Position numbers and translations under genes: made by a program | Notes under the pieces: model-generated | The model's database searches: none | What the model saw: the letters and a program-made list of their open reading frames with translations, nothing else | What the model was told of the DNA's origin: nothing | In this document: in pieces, positions 1 through 10,968 of the stretch | How positions within the stretch are numbered: the first letter of the stretch is position 1 | Layout: every line of letters begins with the position of its first letter | DNA from: Humulus lupulus | Lineage: Eukaryota; Streptophyta; Magnoliopsida; Rosales; Cannabaceae | Reading direction: 5' to 3' | DNA: 64,000 nucleotides | NCBI RefSeq assembly: GCF_963169125.1 | Contig: NC_084795.1 | Coordinates: forward strand, 133,341,701 to 133,405,700

Positions 1-912
1 TTGTCAATTGGCCTCTCACCTCCCCACGGATCTTGCATGAAAATCTTCGAACAGAAAAGGGGAGATGAGAATCTAATGGCCAAAAGGATCAAGATTTTTA
101 AAAGTTGGAATAACGTTGCTCGTGTATAAAAGTTAAGCTTTTATATGACCAGCAACATTCTGACTAAAAACACTACATTTCAAGCGAGCAGTTTGATAAA
201 TGGATTAAAAAACAGAAGTGAAAACTTTTTCAGAAAAAACTTTTTGACTCTGAAAGGGCGGGAAAAATCCCAGTTTTTTCTACAAGCTTAGAAATCAAAT
301 TTTTACTTCGATTTCACGCTCTAAAGTTATAATCCTAACTACCCAACTAATTCATCATCCCAGCAAAATGTTATTTTCCTACCAAATTTAGTGCAAATCA
401 ATATGCCCATTTACCCCAAAACAGTTTCTTTCAAGAACATTCAAGAACTCAGAATATGAAACAGATATAAAATAGATATTGTATGGCATTTCAATGACTG
501 AAAAGGTCGATAAACTTACTTGGATAAAGGTTGGAGCAAGTTTCTAAGACACTAAGTCGGTTGGCTAGGGAGAAACTCCATGGATCGTCAAGGTCGTCTG
601 GGTTTCTGAGTTTTCTATGCCTTGTTCTTTAGTGTTCTTGAGGAAAAAGTGAAAAATGATCCCAAGGGATTATTTATATTGGTCGAGGGGCAGTTACCTA
701 GGTAATCATAAGAGGTAATAATGAGATTAACTTTTCAAGGCATGGGGAAACGCAATAGCCGTCAGACAACTCTTTGGAAACTGAAAAGACATGATTGGTT
801 GCCTTTTTCGAGAAAGCATGGGCGGCTCTGACAGATTTGGTGGGGGATGTGAAGGATCAGTCTCCTAAGTTTACTTTATGCTAGTCGCAGTAAAATAAAC
901 TTGGGGGGAAAA
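1..912 (+). mobile_element. 3' internal noncoding part of a Tat-like LTR retrotransposon
   Basis: No open frame of useful length is present. The assignment rests on what follows it: a purine tract at 901-912 (TTGGGGGGAAAA) directly before an LTR starting TGTTTACCC. Tat/Ogre-type plant gypsy elements often carry a long noncoding stretch before the 3' LTR, which would fit. This is an inference from position; the sequence itself shows no domain. Confidence 0.35.
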
Positions 913-1047
913 TGTTTACCCAAAAATGATTCTTAATGATGTGGCAAGAATTTATTACATGTGGTTGGCACGTAGCAGCGTTAAAGTGAAGGGATGTTGT
1001 TTGACTATCGACCAGATGTCTATTTCCTCATCAAATCCTGCGATTAG

Positions 1048-1068
1048 ATGCGACCAGCCTGGTCGCAT
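1048..1068. repeat. Perfect 10-bp inverted repeat in the LTR U3
   Basis: ATGCGACCAG and its exact reverse complement are separated by one base. It lies about 130 bp upstream of the LTR TATA box, so it could be a cruciform or a dimer-binding site. That role is a guess. Confidence 0.6.
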
Positions 1069-1197
1069 GCTTCGATTTATTTCCTTTAAAGATATGTAAT
1101 TTTGTAATAACTACATTTATTATTTTCTCTTTATTGCCTTGATACGCTGATATTAAGGATAATTAAGGCCCATTGGCCCAGGTAACCCCCTTGAGCC

Positions 1198-1205
1198 TAT
1201 AAATA
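1198..1205 (+). promoter_or_regulatory. TATA box of the Tat-like LTR
   Basis: TATAAATA lies inside the LTR, between a U3 region and a U5-like region, in the plus orientation of the element. This is a usual place for an LTR promoter. Confidence 0.5.
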
Positions 1206-1531
1206 TGCATGAGAAGGCTCAAGGAAGGGACTTTTGACTTTTGAACCTTGAATCTAAATACTCATAGAAGGAGCATAGTGTGATTATCCACCAAAAAGTT
1301 GTAATTCTCCTAAGGCTGGTGAAACTCAAGAACCCTAGTTCTTTGATCACGGCATTAGGATTCAACATCAATAATAACACTAAGTGGACGTATGTTATTA
1401 CCACAAAGTTGGGGCCAAACCACTATAAATCATTTGTGTCACCTCTTTACCATTTGATTCTACTCTCTATTTCTGTTTGTTTGATTGTCGTTATTTTGAC
1501 TTCGTGTCATTGGCCAAATCAAGGGTCAACA

Positions 1532-1690
1532 TATATCAATTTCAATTTAATTAATTATTAAATCATATTTTCTTAATTAATTATTAAATCAATTTAAATT
1601 TATATTAATTATTAAATAAATTTTATTATAATTAATTATTAAATCAAATGAAATTAATATTAATTATAATTTAATTTAATTAATTTTTTT
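1532..1690. repeat. AT-rich low-complexity tract
   Basis: Variants of ATTAATTATTAAATCAA are repeated several times and almost no G or C is present. Nothing in it looks coding. Confidence 0.7.
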
Positions 1691-1694
1691 AAAT

Positions 1695-1990
1695 GGGGAC
1701 TTTCAATGTCTCCCAGTCGGAGAGGTGAGAGACTTCCCACATCTCCCAGTTGGAGACATTGAAAGTATCTCAGGGACTTTCAATGTCTCTGACTAGGAGA
1801 GGTGAGATACACCCCACGTCTCCCAATGGGAGAGGTTGAAAGTCCACGTTTTTGGACACCTTTCAACCTCTCCCACTGGGAGACGTGGGATGTCTCTCAC
1901 CTCTCCTATTGGGAGACGTGAGATGTGCACTTACAATGTCTCCACCTACTATATCTCCCCCCGCGGGAGACATTGTAGACTTTGAATATC
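1695..1990. repeat. Long imperfect inverted repeat (foldback-like element)
   Basis: Two arms of roughly 140 bp face each other around a centre near 1850 (GTCCACGTTTTTGGAC). The best-matched inner part is 1790-1846 against 1855-1912. Both arms are built from repeats of a GGGAGAGGTGAGA-type word and the small palindrome CTCCCANTGGGAG. The outer ends also pair: GGGGACTTTCAATGTCTCCC near 1695 against GGGAGACATTG near 1965. No open frame is present. It could be a MITE or foldback element, or a local inverted duplication. An RNA read through it would form a long hairpin. Confidence 0.65.
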
Positions 1991-2009
1991 TTCCAAATAA
2001 ATTCATAAA

Positions 2010-2843
2010 ACTCTTATATTGTTGTAGTGATATGCACATAGAGCATATTGGTTGTCATGCATACTAGCAAGGAATTATACGTAGATGTGGTTAATACTTA
2101 TGTTGTAGTGCACTTATCTATGAATGTTGGGTGCGATTGACATTTGGCCATCGTGATTGAACGTGGGGCCAGTCGGAAAGCGTGTGTAAGGCAGGTCGTG
2201 GACAAGCGTGTGTAAAGCAGGCCATGAAAGCTAGTTCATTTTGAGGGTTCGGTGCCCACTCGCTCAGCAAGGTTATTTTTCCTGGGTCACGTAAATGATT
2301 CATGTGATTAAAATAAATATACTTGTAATTTGTGAAATATGTTAATGATGTATATGATTGTAATGACTGAATTTATCATTTTTGATGCATATGTTTATTT
2401 CTTATGAATAAGTGAATTATTTTTATGCCTTGTGGGGGTTTTCTTGTTGGGCCTCGACTCACAGGTGCTTTATGGTGTAGGTAAGGGGAAGCTATGGGAA
2501 CCAGCAATGAATTGGAGGACTTTAGAGTGGCACGTACATATTCGGCCTGCTTGGCCATCACGATCAAGTTATTTTGAGGAACTTAGAATAGTGGTTCAAT
2601 TTTGCCACTTAGGTCGGCTATTTTGTAATGTTTAATATAACTAACTTTTGGTTATAAACTTTTGGGATCTCATGTCAATATTCAAACCTTATAATGAAAA
2701 GCTTTATTTTATCAACAAAAATTTTTAGCACCAAAATCATTGTTTAGCTTTAATTACACTTTTGAGTCCAAATGACTCGCTTATCGAGTTAAGCACTATT
2801 TTGGAGACATAGTATAACAATCATTCATTAGGAGGACGTTACA
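2010..2843 (+). mobile_element. Truncated chromovirus-type LTR (3' portion)
   Basis: The block at about 2440-2570 (start TTTTCTTGTTGGGCCTCGACTCACAGGTG, then ..CGGCCTGC) matches the same landmark in the LTRs of element G1 near 7240 and 14450. The end GGACGTTACA has the same form as G1 LTR ends. The 5' half is missing or too diverged to follow, and the left limit is approximate. Confidence 0.55.
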
Positions 2844-3085
2844 CAAATTGTTTTGATCTTTGTGGAAGGTCTACTAATTCCCATGTATGTCTTGACATAA
2901 TTGAATCCATGTCATCATTTGTTACCTCCTTTCAAAAAGTGTAGGCTCTTGAAGACATTGCTTCTTGGTAGGTTTCGGTATCATCCTCAACTTGAAAAAC
3001 CATAAGAAATCTTCATGTGACTTCTTCAATGTTTCCCTCTACTAAGTATTCTCCACTTGAGAACATTTCTCATTTGATCCCAACT
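2844..3085 (-). pseudogene. Ty1/copia element C1, start of reverse transcriptase (fragment)
   Basis: Translated on the minus strand, with stops, the segment reads like the beginning of a copia reverse transcriptase domain: a TYQEAMSS-like stretch, then NDDMDSIM and TWELVDLP. It is the continuation of the copia integrase that resumes at 14862; element G1 was inserted between them and left the TSD CAACT at 3081-3085 and 14857-14861. The rest of the reverse transcriptase, RNase H and the 3' LTR are absent on the left, where a gypsy LTR fragment now abuts. Confidence 0.7.
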
Positions 3086-3870
3086 TGTAGCATTAGCGTG
3101 CCTGGAGGGCAATAATTGATTTATTATGTTGATAAGTGAATTTGATGAGTATGTGATTAGAAATGCATGTTTAGGTGGAATAAATATGCATGTGGGCCCT
3201 ATTTGGCTATTAGGGGCATGTTTGTAATTTCAGCCCGTTGAGGGCATAAATGCTATATTTGTGAATATTGTGTTGATACCACGAGTGAGTGGTGATATAT
3301 TTGTGATGCGCGATCTGAGACAATCCTAGGGAGAAAATTTGCTAGAAAGTCACAACGGGGTCAAATACCCGGCATGGGAGGAGCCTAGGGGTATTTTGGG
3401 TATATAATATGTGTTTGGAATTTATCGAGTAACTCAATATAATATGTGTCTGGTATATTTTGGGTATATAAATGACTAAATTTCCCCTGGGTTACTTAAG
3501 AATTGAGGATAAGCTTAAGGGGCAGTTTGATCATTTGGCAGGGGTATTACTTAGCTCAGAGAAGTCTTGGGAAGTCGCTGGAACAAAACAAAATACTATC
3601 TCTCTTTATCTCTCGGTTTCTTTCTCTCTCTTTAGATGCTTGAAGGCTGGGGGAATTCTAAAGGATTTAAGCTAGGAATTCATAAATTTAAGGCATGGAA
3701 CCTGGGAAGAATATGCTTGGGGTGTTGAAGAACTAGTCTAAACTCAGAATCATCCTTGAGCTAAGGAACCTAGCACTGAATTATTTGAGTTTCTCCTAAG
3801 CTTTGGTTAGAGTTATAGGTTTGCATGTGAATTGGATTCTTATGTTTAATTTGGTTATTGGCTGAGTTTT

Positions 3871-6164
3871 TGTAACGCCCTGGATAGCCAAGACTGCTAC
3901 ACTGTGTATTTATAAAAGTGCAAAACTTGCTAATCAAGTCAATAATTTGAAAACGTGTCACTAAACAAGTATATGCTAGGGTTAAACAGGTTTTGGTCTT
4001 AAAAGTTTCATTTAATATAATTAAACTGTTACATAAATGGGATCCCAAAAGAAATGGTGTTAAAAAGTTGGATTGCAGACTCCCAAAATAACACAAACAT
4101 CTGCTAGCCATACTAAGGCAAAATGGACAATTTTTGGGTCACGCGTCCCTGCCTAAACCTCAACCGTGGCGGCTGAGCAGCCGGCCATGTACATTCCATG
4201 TGCAGAGCTCTCCCAATCAAGGCTGGTCAAGCTTGCCCTTGCCTTTACCAGCACCACGTAGCACCCGTGAGCCAAGGCCCAGCAAAAAACATGAAATGCA
4301 ACACAATCGATAATATCATACAGTAAAATTCACTAAGCATGAACTCTCACCAAATAACCCACACCAATAACACCCAGCATATATTCAGAGTCAAAGATGC
4401 AATCAAACACTTATAACATTCATAACACATAATAGTCAGGGCCGACAACTTAGGCCTCACCCTTTGTTTATCCCACTGACTCCGACCCGCTTAAACCGAG
4501 CTCAGTGCATATTAAGTTGTCCTCGGCTACCAGTGGCCGAGTCGCGCCCTGTGCGCTAGTGTAACCCTTGGCACCCTTAGGCCGTTGGTTCACTAAATAG
4601 CTTGCATGGCATAATACCATCTTTTCAAGCATTCATAATAGGGAACCCTTAGTCCCATCACATATATTCAACCAGGTGTAGTTTTCTTACCTTTAATCTT
4701 CACGGTTTTGGGATTACGAGCAACGCCTCTCAAGCACGATCTGTTCCGGAGCCTAAGCCTTTATCACCTAGTCACAAGAAAAGTATAGGGCCTCATTAAT
4801 ACTCAAGTTAGGGTTTTCGGTTACAAAACTAACTTCCGGGAAAACAAATCCCACCAAGCACGGTGGTGGAATGGTTCCCAAGCTTACTAGGCTTGATATA
4901 AATCCTTAAAAAACCCTAAAAGATCAAGAGCACAACAAAGGGTTGCGGCCCTTAAAGCTTAGCCCCGGCCCTAGGCCCTAGCCTCAAAATAGAACCAAGG
5001 ACATCCCAGGCAAAGACACACGCCGTGGCGCTCACCCCTGGCCGAGCCTCCTTGGCTCATCTTCGTCCTAGGGCCGCAGCGCTCTAGAACAGAGCCACGA
5101 CCCTTCCCTTCGAACCCAGAATTCCCACCATTTCTAGGCTTGAAACCTTAGCCAAAACCATCCTTAAGCTCCCTACTTCAACACCCAACAATCCCAACAC
5201 TTTTAGCATGACCTAAGCAACATAATTCCACAGAAAACCCAGCCCAACACACACTAGAATTCTCTTTTTAATTTCTGAAACCCAAGAACATAAACACCCA
5301 AAACTAACCATTCAAGAACTCAAATTCAAACCCCTAATTCACGAAGTAAAGCTTACCTTATTAACATAACCTTTCCTCAGTCCAATCCAGCTGATTCCCA
5401 AGTTTCCCAGCTCAATTCCACCTTAATCAATAATTGGACAGTACCTCAATAACCAGTTGGTACACAAAGTTAAACTTCAGGAAAACACATGGATTAACCC
5501 TTACCTTAGTCTTGATTTAATCCTGGATTGTTTACTGAGCTAAGCCTCTAAATTTCCCCCTGAATTCCTCTGAATTTCCAACAATCTACAGCTCCAATTT
5601 CTCAAGAATTTTCCTCTGTTTTTCCTATTGAATGTTTCTTGAGTGTTCCTTGAGAGAGATGTCTAACTGAGGAAGGAAATAAGTCGATTTATATTTTTCT
5701 AAAGACTTCCTAACTTTTTTCTTACTTGCTAAGTTAATCCCAAGGCTCGGGGTGCCGGAAACGTCCCCGAGGGAAAAACGGTAAAATTCCCCAATATTCC
5801 CGCTTAGACTTCCTAACCTCAAATATATCTCCATATATTTATTTTCATAACCCAATAGTCTAAATAGCTACCCGATACCTAAAATACCCTTGACTTATCC
5901 AAAGTCAATTATTAAATCCTGTTGTGACTTTCTTTTCCGTTATCTAGCTCAAGGATCGCCTCGAGTCGTGCTCTGCAGTTCAACCCACATAATAATGTGG
6001 TTCTCACAATTACCATATTCACATATATCACATTAATATCAATATAATCATACAAGCATTCCAATCATACAATTATACATTTAAATCACATTTAATCCAA
6101 TAATGCCCTCCTGGCACACTAATCAAGGCCCTTAAGCTTCATTAGCGAATTTGGGGTCGTTACA
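3871..6164 (-). mobile_element. Solo LTR of a related gypsy family inside the G1 5' LTR
   Basis: It starts TGTAACGCCC and ends GGTCGTTACA, the same termini as the LTRs of G2 and G3. Its orientation is minus: the reverse strand begins TGTAACGACCCCAAATTCGC, which parallels the start of the G1 3' LTR. The flanks read GTTTT at 3866-3870 and GTTTA at 6165-6169, a 5-bp TSD with one change; the 3' LTR of G1 shows the empty site (GAGTTTATGTG near 13352). No internal region remains, so it arose by LTR-LTR recombination. Confidence 0.9.
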
Positions 6165-6775
6165 GTTTATGTGATTATCTATGGACTTGTTATGGAGCCT
6201 AGATTTTGTGGAAGGGAAGTCCAGGCTTAATTCTGGGTTTAGATATTGAGTTGGGTTGATTTTAGAAGAATTGGCTCGAAGAAAATGCAGGAAAAATGGA
6301 GGCTTTCTCGGTTTGGAAGCTCAAACCGCAGCCTTGTTCTTCAGGCGCTGCACCCCGTGTGTGTCGAAGAGGCTGGAGGCCTTTTCCTGCTAGGCTTGCC
6401 GCGACCCAAGGAAGGTTATGTCGTGGCCCGTGTCTCCCAGCAGGGAGGCATTTTGCCTCTATCTTGGGGTGCGTCGTGGCCCTTAAAGGGTTGGGCTTCG
6501 ACCCTAATTCAATGTTTTGGATGTTTAAAGGTTTTTGGCTTAGGAACCAAAAATTTTAGCCTTGGGGAGGATTTTACCACCCAGATTGGTAGAATCTAAG
6601 GTCTCGGAGACTAGAATTATATCCCAAAGTTATTTAATGGATTAGATCTTGATGGATGCCTATTGTTGATGCATTGTGACTAGGTTTTCAGCGAGGCTCG
6701 GGTTAGAGGACAGTGCTCAGGATAGCGGTGCTCAGGAAGCTTGAGACACAAGTAAGAAAACTGTTGTATCCGTAG

Positions 6776-7085
6776 GGCGTGGCCCTATTGTTTGTATTGC
6801 AGGGCATGGCCCTATGTGATTGAATTGCAGGGCGTAGCCCTATTGTTTATGTTTAGTATATGTTTAAGTGTCTGTTGATATTATGTTCTGTATTGCATAT
6901 TTGTGAATGAACGGCGAAGGCTTGGAATGGTGAAGGCCAAGAACGGCAGGAAGCCGAGTACGGCAAGGGGCTGGGAACAGTGTCATGCACGTGGAGTGCA
7001 AAGCCGAAAAAGACAAAGGCCGAGAACGGCAGGAAGCTGAGCATGGCAAGGGGCCAGTATGGCGATGAGCACGTGGAGTGCAAGC
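6776..7085 (+). repeat. Short tandem motifs in the G1 5' LTR
   Basis: Three copies of a palindromic word AGGGCRTGGCCCTAT lie at about 6776-6845, followed by a decayed minisatellite of GAACGGCGAAGGC-like units (about 6905-7085). The same two blocks occur in the 3' LTR at about 13960-14280, so they belong to the LTR and predate insertion. Confidence 0.7.
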
Positions 7086-7647
7086 CGTTAGGATGCAGGA
7101 GTCATTCTCACGGTGAAGACCACAAACCCAGGGCCTGGTAAAGTGCTTGGGACGACATGGTGCTATGTGTTTAGCCTATTGTCTATTTTTTTATATGTGT
7201 ATTGATAGATGTGCATATGTTAATTGTTTAGTGTTGAGTTTTCTTGCTGGGCTACGGCTCACAAGTGGTCTATGGTGCAGGTAAGGGCAAAGGAAAGGTC
7301 GACCAATCACGAGTACGGAGAGCGTGAAGTGACGTGTTCATGTTCGACCTACCTAGCTGCCACGGCCAGGGGTATTTTTGGGAAATGTGATGTATTAACC
7401 TGAATTTGTCGCCTAGTCGACCCTAAATGTATCTTGAATTGTAAATATTCTCTAAATAGTATTTTGGGATTCCAAATGTTTAACTTTTAGTGTTTTCAAT
7501 GAATGACCACATTTTTATATTTAATGCCTTGAAATGACCTTCAATACAGTTTAGCTACAATTTTAACCTAAAAACCTCGATTAATGTGTGATTAGCACAT
7601 TTTAAACTCACTTGGTAAGGGCTCTAAGGAAGTAGGGCATTACAACT

Positions 7648-7659
7648 TGGTATCAGAGC
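7648..7659 (+). other. G1 primer binding site (tRNA-iMet)
   Basis: TGGTATCAGAGC, the usual 12 bases complementary to the 3' end of plant initiator tRNA-Met, begins three bases after the 5' LTR ends at 7644. Confidence 0.92.
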
Positions 7660-7982
7660 GAGCCAAGGTTTATGGTTCTTGGAGATTGACTGAACATGTG
7701 CGCTCACTGCCAGTGACAAGCTCGACTCAGGGTTGGTTGGTAATGATTGAATTATATGCTTGATTGCATGTTAAATGCCCTCTTTGCCTGATTATTTTAT
7801 ATAGAGCATGATGAATGTGTTAACATATGCATGATGCTAGGGCATGGCCCCTTGATTGTTGTATGCTGCCTATGCTATGTGAATTTGTTGGTTGTGATTG
7901 GTTGATGTGAATTGGGAGGTGGTTTTGGATGTTGTTATCATGCCTGATAAGCAGCGTCATTGACTGAAGGCATATTGTGGAG
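7660..7982 (+). other. G1 untranslated leader
   Basis: About 320 bp lie between the PBS and the first gag ATG. It contains GGGCATGGCCCC-type words like those in the LTR and no open frame in the element's sense. Confidence 0.6.
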
Positions 7983-9000
7983 ATGCCTCGACGATCAATC
8001 AAACTTCGCGACAATAGTGCCGAGGATGAAAACCAGGGTCAGGACCCTCCACCTACCCCACATAATTGGCAACAGTTGTTTGCTGAGATGGAAGCTAGAC
8101 TTCACCAAACAGAAGAAGAGCTTCGACAGTTGAGGCAACAGGCCCCTCCTAAGGCATTAGGTTGCAGGTTCCACAAGCTGTGGCGCCAATGCCAGTGCCT
8201 GTTCAGGTTGTTATGGAGAATAGGTGGGAACCTTTGTATGAGAGGTACAGGAAGCAGCATCCTCCCACCATCGAGGGTGGACCAGACCCAATGCGGGCAG
8301 AGCAGTGGATGAACATGATTTCTTCCATCCTGGATGCCCGCATCTGGTGGGATATGATGACTCAGAGAAGGAGCGTTGCAGCTATGACCTTGGACGAGTT
8401 CAGGAACATTTTCAATGAAAAGTACTACAATGTCACAATCTGAGCTGCGAAGGTTGATGAGTTTACCAATCTAGCTCAGAATCGAATGACAGTTACTGAG
8501 TACGCCTTAAGATTTGACCGGTTGGCGAAGTTCGCGCCAGATTTGGTGCTGACTAATATGGCACGAAGAGACCAGTTTGCGTAGGGATTAAATGTCATGA
8601 TCGCCCATGATGTATAGATAACCTTGGATCCGGGGACTACTACGTATGCTCAGGTAGTGGACAAGGCCCTTACAGCTGAGGGGGCCGAGGATCAGATATG
8701 GAGAGAGGGTGCTGCTAGGCACAATGCTCGAAGGATGGTGCTTCCTTTCACGAGATCTAGTTGTGGCAGTGACCCCAATGAGAAAAATAGAAAGGCCTCA
8801 GACTCTCTCATTCCCCCTAACCCGGATAGGAGGGCACGGGGTGCTTTCAGTGGCCATCAGGGCGGGGGAGAGAACTAGAGAAGTTTTCCAGTGTGTCCTT
8901 GATGTAGACGATGACATCAGGGAGAGTGCAGGATTAGGGCTTGCTTTACTTGTGGGAGTATCAACCATTTGAAGAAGGACTACCCATAAGCCAGGAAATA
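7983..9000 (+). pseudogene. G1 gag, broken
   Basis: Gag would be the structural protein of the retrotransposon particle. The first ATG in context is at 7983 (MPRRS..). A coiled-coil-like stretch rich in E, Q and L follows (LHQTEEELRQLRQQ). The frame is lost near 8155; capsid sequence resumes in another frame (WEPLYERYRKQHPP, then EFRNIFNEKYYN), with about 30 residues missing before the WW motif near 8345. Stops occur at about 8441, 8581 and 8617. The zinc knuckle near 8942-8983 reads C-x2-C-x4-H-x4-Y, so its last cysteine is lost. The end of gag and the start of protease cannot be separated cleanly. Confidence 0.8.
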
Positions 9001-9046
9001 GGAGCCGAAGCAGAGCGACAGTCTCACTCCTACTAGAGTATTCACC

Positions 9047-9505
9047 TTGACCCAGACTGAGGCTGAGGCTAGCCCCTCGGTTGTGACAGGTCAGATTTCT
9101 AGTGCTGGCTCTTCTTTTACTGCATTGATTGATTCAGGGGCTACTCATTCATATGGGTCTGCTAGAGTGATAGATCAGTTGTGTAGACCTAGTGATTTGT
9201 ATGCTAGGAGATTTCAAACTTTGTTGGTGACTGGGGAACTGGTAGTCTCTTGGAGATGGGTTAGAACATTGCTAGTAAAGATAGATACTAGAGAGTTTTC
9301 TGTTGATCTGATTGAGTTAGTGATGGATGACTTCGATATGATTTTAGGGAATGATTGGTTATCGAAGTACGGAGTGACGATTGACTGCATGCGCAGGATG
9401 GTGACTTTTGAACCCGAAGGGGAGGTACCCTTTGTATTTTTGGGGACAGTGAGTGGACCACGAGTACCTATGATTTCTTCACTTAAGGCTAGAGACCTGA
9501 TGTAG
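9047..9505 (+). pseudogene. G1 protease domain
   Basis: An uninterrupted 152-codon stretch carries the retropepsin active-site motif ALIDSGATHS, with DSG at 9131-9139. The second conserved block, FDMILGNDWL, is near 9333-9362, the usual spacing in gypsy proteases. The enzyme would cut the Gag-Pol polyprotein. It ends at a TAG after ARDLM, where related copies (G3) have a glutamine codon, so the stop is a point mutation in a longer pol frame. Confidence 0.82.
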
Positions 9506-10520
9506 GAAGGTTGCATAGGATTCTTTGCGAACATTGTAGATACATCTAGAGATGTGGCAGTTGGGCCAAGTGAGACCAGACTGGTGTGTGAGTTTCCATA
9601 TTTGTTTTCCGCAGAGTTGCAAGGCTGCTACCACAGCGGGAAATCGAGTTTGTTATAGAGTTGGCGCCAGGGGCGGAGCCAGTAACTAGGACACCTTATA
9701 GAATGGCTCCGGCAGAGTTGAAGGAATTAAAGATTCAGTTGTAGGAGTTACTGAATTTGGGGTTCATCAAACTTTGTTTCTCGCCATGGGATGCTCCAAT
9801 GTTGTTCATCAAGAAGAAGGATGGATCCTTAAGAATGTGTATTGACTACAGGGAGCTGAACAAGTTGACTATTAAGAACAAGTACCCACTACCTAGGATC
9901 GATGACTTGTTTGACTAGTTATAGGGGAAGACATTGTTCTCTAAGATTGACCTTCGGTCAGGTTACCACCAGTTAAGGACTAAAGAGGAGGACATACCAA
10001 AGACCGCTTTCTGCATGAGATGTGGACACTATGAATTCCTAGTTATGTCCTTTGGATTAACCAACGCCCCAGCAACTTTCATTGATTTAATGAATAGGGT
10101 CTTCAAGGACTACTTGGATAAGTTTGTAATTATGTTCATTGATGACATACTGGCGTACTCCCAGTTAGAGAAGGAGCACGAGCAGCATTTACGATTGGTA
10201 TTACAGCGGTTGAAGGAGCATTGGTTGTATGCTAAGTTCAGCAAGTGTGAGTTTTGGCTACCGCAGGTAACATTTCTAGGCCATATTGTCAGTAAGGAGG
10301 GGATTCTGGTTGACCCAAGTAAGATTGAGGCAGTGAGAGATTGGCCTAGGCCAAGCAGTGTACCAGAAGTTAGGAGCTTCTTGGGATTGGCAGGGTATTA
10401 TCAGCAGTTCATCGAGGGTTTTTCTAGGATAGCCACACCATTGACCGAATTGACCCAAAAGAAGACTAAGTATGTGTGGACAGAGAGGTGTGAGAACAGT
10501 TTCAAGGAATTGAAGCAGTG
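9506..10520 (+). pseudogene. G1 reverse transcriptase domain, with stops
   Basis: The gypsy reverse transcriptase blocks appear in order: a PYRMAP-like start near 9690, KKKDGS(L)RMC(I)DYREL near 9810-9860, [12 protein letters not shown] near 9946-9978, [12 protein letters not shown] near 10045-10080 and the catalytic FIDDIL with its aspartates at 10141-10146. The thumb and connection region continues with FLGHIVS and [18 protein letters not shown]. At least three in-frame TAG codons occur (near 9742, 9916 and 9922) where homologues have CAG. The longest open piece starts at 9934. Confidence 0.85.
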
Positions 10521-10926
10521 ACTAATCACCGCTCCAATATTAAGTCTGCCATCATACAATGAGAAGTTTGTGGTTTATTGAAATGCTTCTAGACAGGGTT
10601 TAGGATGTGTACTAATGTAAGTCGGAAAGGTGATAGCCTATGCATCGAGACAGCTAAAGGAGTATGAGCAGAGATATCCCATGCATGATCTAGAATTGGC
10701 GGTGGTGGTATTTGCACTTAAGGTTTGGAGACATTATTTATATGGTGAGAAGTGCAAAATATACACCGACCATAAGAGTTTGAAGTACTTCTTTACTGAG
10801 AATGATCTGAATATGCGCCAGAGACGTTGGCTTGAATTGGTAAAGGATTACGATTGTGATATTCTATACCATCCTGGGAAGGCCAATGTAGTGGCCGATG
10901 CACTGAGTCGGAAGGGCCCAGGATAG
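10521..10926 (+). pseudogene. G1 RNase H domain
   Basis: After a TGA at 10519 the frame continues as a gypsy RNase [16 protein letters not shown], then [18 protein letters not shown], then [12 protein letters not shown], and the end motif [12 protein letters not shown]. It is open from 10630 to 10926 and stops after GPG. The enzyme would remove the RNA template during reverse transcription. Two further stop codons lie before 10630. Confidence 0.85.
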
Positions 10927-10968
10927 TTGTTCAGTTTGAGGTAGATATCCTATACGTTAGTTGAGGAG

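Larger units (their letters stand above)
913..1531 (+). mobile_element. LTR of a Tat-like Ty3/gypsy element
   Basis: The segment starts TGTTTACCC and ends GGGTCAACA, so the termini form a 9-bp inverted repeat with one mismatch. A polypurine tract precedes it, which makes it a plus-strand 3' LTR. A TATA box lies at 1198-1205. The part from about 1270 to 1531 looks like a U5 region of plant Tat/Ogre-type LTRs, including the CATTGGCCAAATC-type end. No primer binding site follows, as expected for a 3' LTR or a solo LTR. Confidence 0.6.
3086..7644 (+). mobile_element. G1 5' LTR, split by a solo LTR
   Basis: It starts TGTAG and ends GGGCATTACA. Without the insertion at 3871-6164 and its TSD copy it is about 2.26 kb, close to the 3' LTR. 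About 40 bases just inside the 5' terminus are missing compared with 12500-12540, and the region near 3430-3470 is rearranged compared with 12870-12960. Confidence 0.88.

Noticed and set aside
6246..6599. 117-codon open frame on the plus strand
   Set aside because: It is inside the G1 5' LTR; the matching stretch in the 3' LTR (13440-13790) does not keep the frame.
7648..7659. A tRNA gene, suggested by the tRNA-Met match
   Set aside because: Only the 12 bases complementary to the tRNA 3' end are present; this is a primer binding site after an LTR.
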